Assembly (NCBI GenBank): GCA_015065205.1 | Contig: SVQS01000089.1 | Span: 1 to 7,326, forward strand | Source: Oscillospiraceae bacterium | GTDB taxonomy: Bacteria > Bacillota > Clostridia > Oscillospirales > CAG-272 | DNA: 7,326 nucleotides | Direction of reading: 5' to 3' | Shown: piece after piece, positions 5,930 to 7,326 of the stretch | Numbering within the stretch: the stretch's first letter is position 1 | Layout of the letters: every line of letters begins with the position of its first letter | Program-made: the position numbers and the translations under genes | Notes under the pieces: generated by a model | What the model saw: the letters and a program-made list of their open reading frames with translations, nothing else | The model's database searches: none | Told to the model about the DNA's origin: nothing

Positions 5930-6931
5930 ATGATTGTCAAACTTCCTAAGCAACCAGACAAAATTTTTGAAAATGAATATCTTTTCAATTACATCTTGGA
6001 GCTGGAAAGAATGCAAAAGTTAGAAACGCTCTCCTTGAACATAATGGTTTATTATGTGTTAAGAATGTTTTCGGACGAAATCAATAACGGCGGCTTGATG
6101 CAATATTTCACCAACACAAGCAAACAGACCTACCCCTTTTTGCGCCATTGCGGAGGTTATCTCAATCATTTCGCATTTTCGCCGTTTATCGCAAAGGTGT
6201 GCGACTATTTTGATTTAATTGACATTACGACACTTGAAGGCGATGTAGATCAAGCTATTTTCAATCAAGCAGAGCGGTTCGATAATGAATACTATAAGCT
6301 CGACGAAAGATGTGATTTTGAAAAAGTGCTCACCGATTTCTACAAAGCAAATTATAGCATCGAAAAAATCGACATCCCAAAAATCAAGGAGCCTGAGAGC
6401 AAAACGTGCAGATATTTTACCGTTTCCACCGTTTGTAAAGATGCACAGGAAGCAGCAGAAAGCTACCTAAAGGTTCTTGCTGATTTTTCGGAACAACGTT
6501 GGACGATAGAGCTGTGGAATTATTTTGATACATACCGCATTATTGCCACAACCTATGGGAAAGCAGTCGACTTGGATATGGTACTTCAAAATTGGGATAA
6601 TCAGAATTTTTCTTTTTGCGGCAATCATAATACCTCGTATTTCCAAAGGATGAAGCTTTCCTCGTACTTTGGAACAATCAATATTGTAAGCGGAACCGAT
6701 GGGATTTCTCAATATCAGATGAGTATTTCCCCGAGCGGGTTCGTTAAAAATGAAAAGAAAATAAAGCATCATTTTCTTATCTCAGGTACGCAATATGACC
6801 AAGAGTTCAGCCGTATTTCGCTTGGTAATCTTTCGCATAAAAAAGATGGTGTTAAATACGATATTTTCAAAAGCTATTTGGAAGAACATTACAAAGAGTA
6901 TCCGAACATAGAAACAGTATTTGAATCCTGA
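5930..6931 (+). CDS. DUF4375 (DMP19-like) domain protein with unknown C-terminal half
   Basis: A 333-aa soluble protein with no signal peptide or membrane segment. Residues about 15-145 match the DUF4375/DMP19 pattern: an all-helical region with the hallmark DEINNGGLMQYF (49-60) followed by TNTS. DMP19 of Neisseria is a DNA-mimic protein, but most DUF4375 proteins have no known role, so the function here is open. Residues about 155-333 are a second, Phe/Tyr-rich, probably mixed alpha/beta region that I do not recognise; it makes the protein about twice the usual single-domain length. The ATG at 5930 is preferred over the in-frame GTG at 5909 because an AGGCGGTGG purine-rich stretch lies just upstream of it. 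Base composition is clearly AT-richer than polA, consistent with horizontal acquisition. It is the only gene between the two inverted arms, and the right arm starts within about 5 bp of its stop. No convincing promoter was found. Confidence 0.82.
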   Translation: MIVKLPKQPDKIFENEYLFNYILELERMQKLETLSLNIMVYYVLRMFSDEINNGGLMQYFTNTSKQTYPFLRHCGGYLNHFAFSPFIAKVCDYFDLIDITTLEGDVDQAIFNQAERFDNEYYKLDERCDFEKVLTDFYKANYSIEKIDIPKIKEPESKTCRYFTVSTVCKDAQEAAESYLKVLADFSEQRWTIELWNYFDTYRIIATTYGKAVDLDMVLQNWDNQNFSFCGNHNTSYFQRMKLSSYFGTINIVSGTDGISQYQMSISPSGFVKNEKKIKHHFLISGTQYDQEFSRISLGNLSHKKDGVKYDIFKSYLEEHYKEYPNIETVFES

Positions 6932-6935
6932 AAAT

Positions 6936-7018
6936 CAACTTTCTTAGCGGATAGGGTCTCGGCGGTGCCTAGCCGCTCGCGACAGCAAAAGCGAACCTTG
7001 TGTTCGCGTCGTCTGTCT
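6936..7018 (-). repeat. 83-nt structured repeat, copy R2
   Basis: This is the inverted counterpart of R1. GCGAAC/GTTCGC (6991-6996 with 7002-7007) forms the first hairpin. AGCGG/CCGCT (6946-6950 with 6973-6977) plus TAGG/CCTA (6952-6955 with 6968-6971) form the second. The blocks TTTGCTG-CGCGAGC, CCGAGACCCT and CGCTAAGA are identical to R1, while paired positions have changed on both sides. Length is within one base of R1. Confidence 0.65.
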
Positions 7019-7074
7019 ATTCGTACCTAACAAATTGTTTTTTTACCCCCCTGTTAGAGGTTTCTTGGAGGGGG

Positions 7075-7112
7075 TACGGGGGAAGCCTTCTTTGCAAGAA
7101 GGTTCCCCCGTA
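7075..7112 (+). repeat. Long hairpin H2 in right arm
   Basis: TACGGGGGAA (7075-7084) pairs with TTCCCCCGTA (7103-7112). After one bulged G, CCTTCTT pairs with AAGAAGG around a TGC loop, giving about 17 bp. The upstream ACCCCC at 7045-7050 could instead pair with GGGGGT at 7070-7075, forming a separate adjacent stem. No T-run follows on either strand. Confidence 0.75.
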
Positions 7113-7130
7113 AAAATCGCATCCCTTACG

Positions 7131-7138
7131 AAAGGAGG
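7131..7138 (+). promoter_or_regulatory. Ribosome binding site deciding the start at 7147
   Basis: AAAGGAGG is a near-perfect Shine-Dalgarno. The ATG at 7141 is only 2 nt from it, whereas the in-frame ATG at 7147 is 8 nt away, so 7147 is the likely start. Confidence 0.8.
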
Positions 7139-7146
7139 CTATGCCA

Positions 7147-7326
7147 ATGAAATATGATATTGAACGCGCGTGCGTGACGATGTCGGTGCGCGAGCTGTGT
7201 GAGATGGCGTACTCGGGCGGAGACTTGGATCTGCGACCGGGGACGGGTGGCGGCAGGCCTTCTTTTTTGCGCGCGGTTTTGGGTGCGAAGGTGCACAGAC
7301 GATTGCAAGCCGCGGCAGGGGATGGC
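7147..7326 (+). CDS. Probable Rad3/DinG-type ATP-dependent helicase, N-terminus only
   Basis: Sixty codons are open to the right edge with no stop. The start MKYDIERACVTMSVRELCEM is followed by a SGGDLDLRPG stretch and RAVLGAKVHRRLQ. This resembles the N-terminus of Firmicutes DinG/Rad3-family helicases, which begin with an SVR-L-E-...-GDLD-...-G-H--- pattern and carry a PD-(D/E)xK nuclease-like domain before the helicase motifs. Those proteins act in DNA repair. No helicase motif is inside the window, so the call rests on recall of the N-terminal pattern only. The composition is GC-rich, like the core genes and unlike the DUF4375 gene. Confidence 0.55.
   Translation, partial: MKYDIERACVTMSVRELCEMAYSGGDLDLRPGTGGGRPSFLRAVLGAKVHRRLQAAAGDG

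Larger units (their letters stand above)
5663..7129. mobile_element. Inverted-repeat-bounded accessory unit (no transposase seen)
   Basis: Two imperfect inverted arms of about 200 bp (5663-5865 and 6935-7129) bracket one gene. The order in each arm, from outside inward, is a GTAAGGG-type end, a long G/C-capped hairpin, a ~53-bp linker stretch and an 84-nt structured repeat. The enclosed gene is visibly AT-richer than polA. No recombinase or transposase is present, so it could be a nonautonomous (MITE-like) passenger unit, or simply two copies of a dispersed intergenic repeat that happen to flank a gene. No clear target-site duplication was found. Confidence 0.4.
6935..7129 (-). repeat. Right inverted-repeat arm
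   Basis: Read on the minus strand, this arm has the same parts in the same order as the left arm: a GTAAGGGATGCG end (7129-7118), hairpin 7111-7076, a linker with TCTAACA, then the structured repeat 7018-6936. It begins almost at the stop codon of the DUF4375 gene and ends next to the ribosome binding site of the following gene. Confidence 0.7.

Noticed and set aside
5663..7129. CRISPR array or tRNA/attachment site as explanation for the repeats
   Set aside because: There are only two copies, in inverted orientation, with no regular spacers. No tRNA-like cloverleaf or integrase gene was seen.

Overview
The window looks like chromosomal DNA from a low-to-mid GC Gram-positive bacterium, most likely an uncultured or gut-type member of the Clostridia. 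The reasons are strong AGGAGG-type ribosome binding sites, textbook TTGACA-17-TATAAT promoters, a DNA polymerase I with a degenerate proofreading domain, and a SOS-type repressor with an XRE/Cro-type DNA-binding domain. The taxonomic call is inference, not a match.

Layout. Positions 1-2368 hold a leftward (minus-strand) pair: an XRE-S24 (LexA/CI-like) self-cleaving repressor, followed 21 bp downstream by an ABC-F translation ATPase that runs off the left edge. The 255-bp gap 2369-2623 holds two near-perfect promoters that face each other, one per strand. Each carries a CGG-N4-CCG element at the same place in its spacer; this is the probable operator of the repressor. The rightward promoter drives a 133-aa sigma-70 region-4-like regulator (2624-3025), which ends in a rho-independent terminator. 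polA (3162-5666) then has its own extended -10 promoter and a leader hairpin abutting its Shine-Dalgarno.

From 5663 to about 7129 lies an accessory island. A single AT-richer gene with an N-terminal DUF4375 (DMP19-like) domain is bracketed by two imperfect inverted arms of about 200 bp. Each arm contains a long G/C-capped hairpin and an ~84-nt structured repeat whose stems differ by compensatory changes while its loops are conserved. No transposase is visible. After the right arm, the window ends inside a rightward gene (from 7147) resembling the N-terminus of a Rad3/DinG-type helicase of Firmicutes.

The core genes share a DNA damage and repair theme: SOS-type repressor, DNA polymerase I and a probable repair helicase. 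An ABC-F factor in the repressor operon and an orphan sigma-like protein opposite it suggest that translation and transcription outputs are tied to the same switch. The two most interesting signals are the mirror-image promoter switch at 2460-2532 and the inverted-repeat-bounded DUF4375 unit at 5663-7129.
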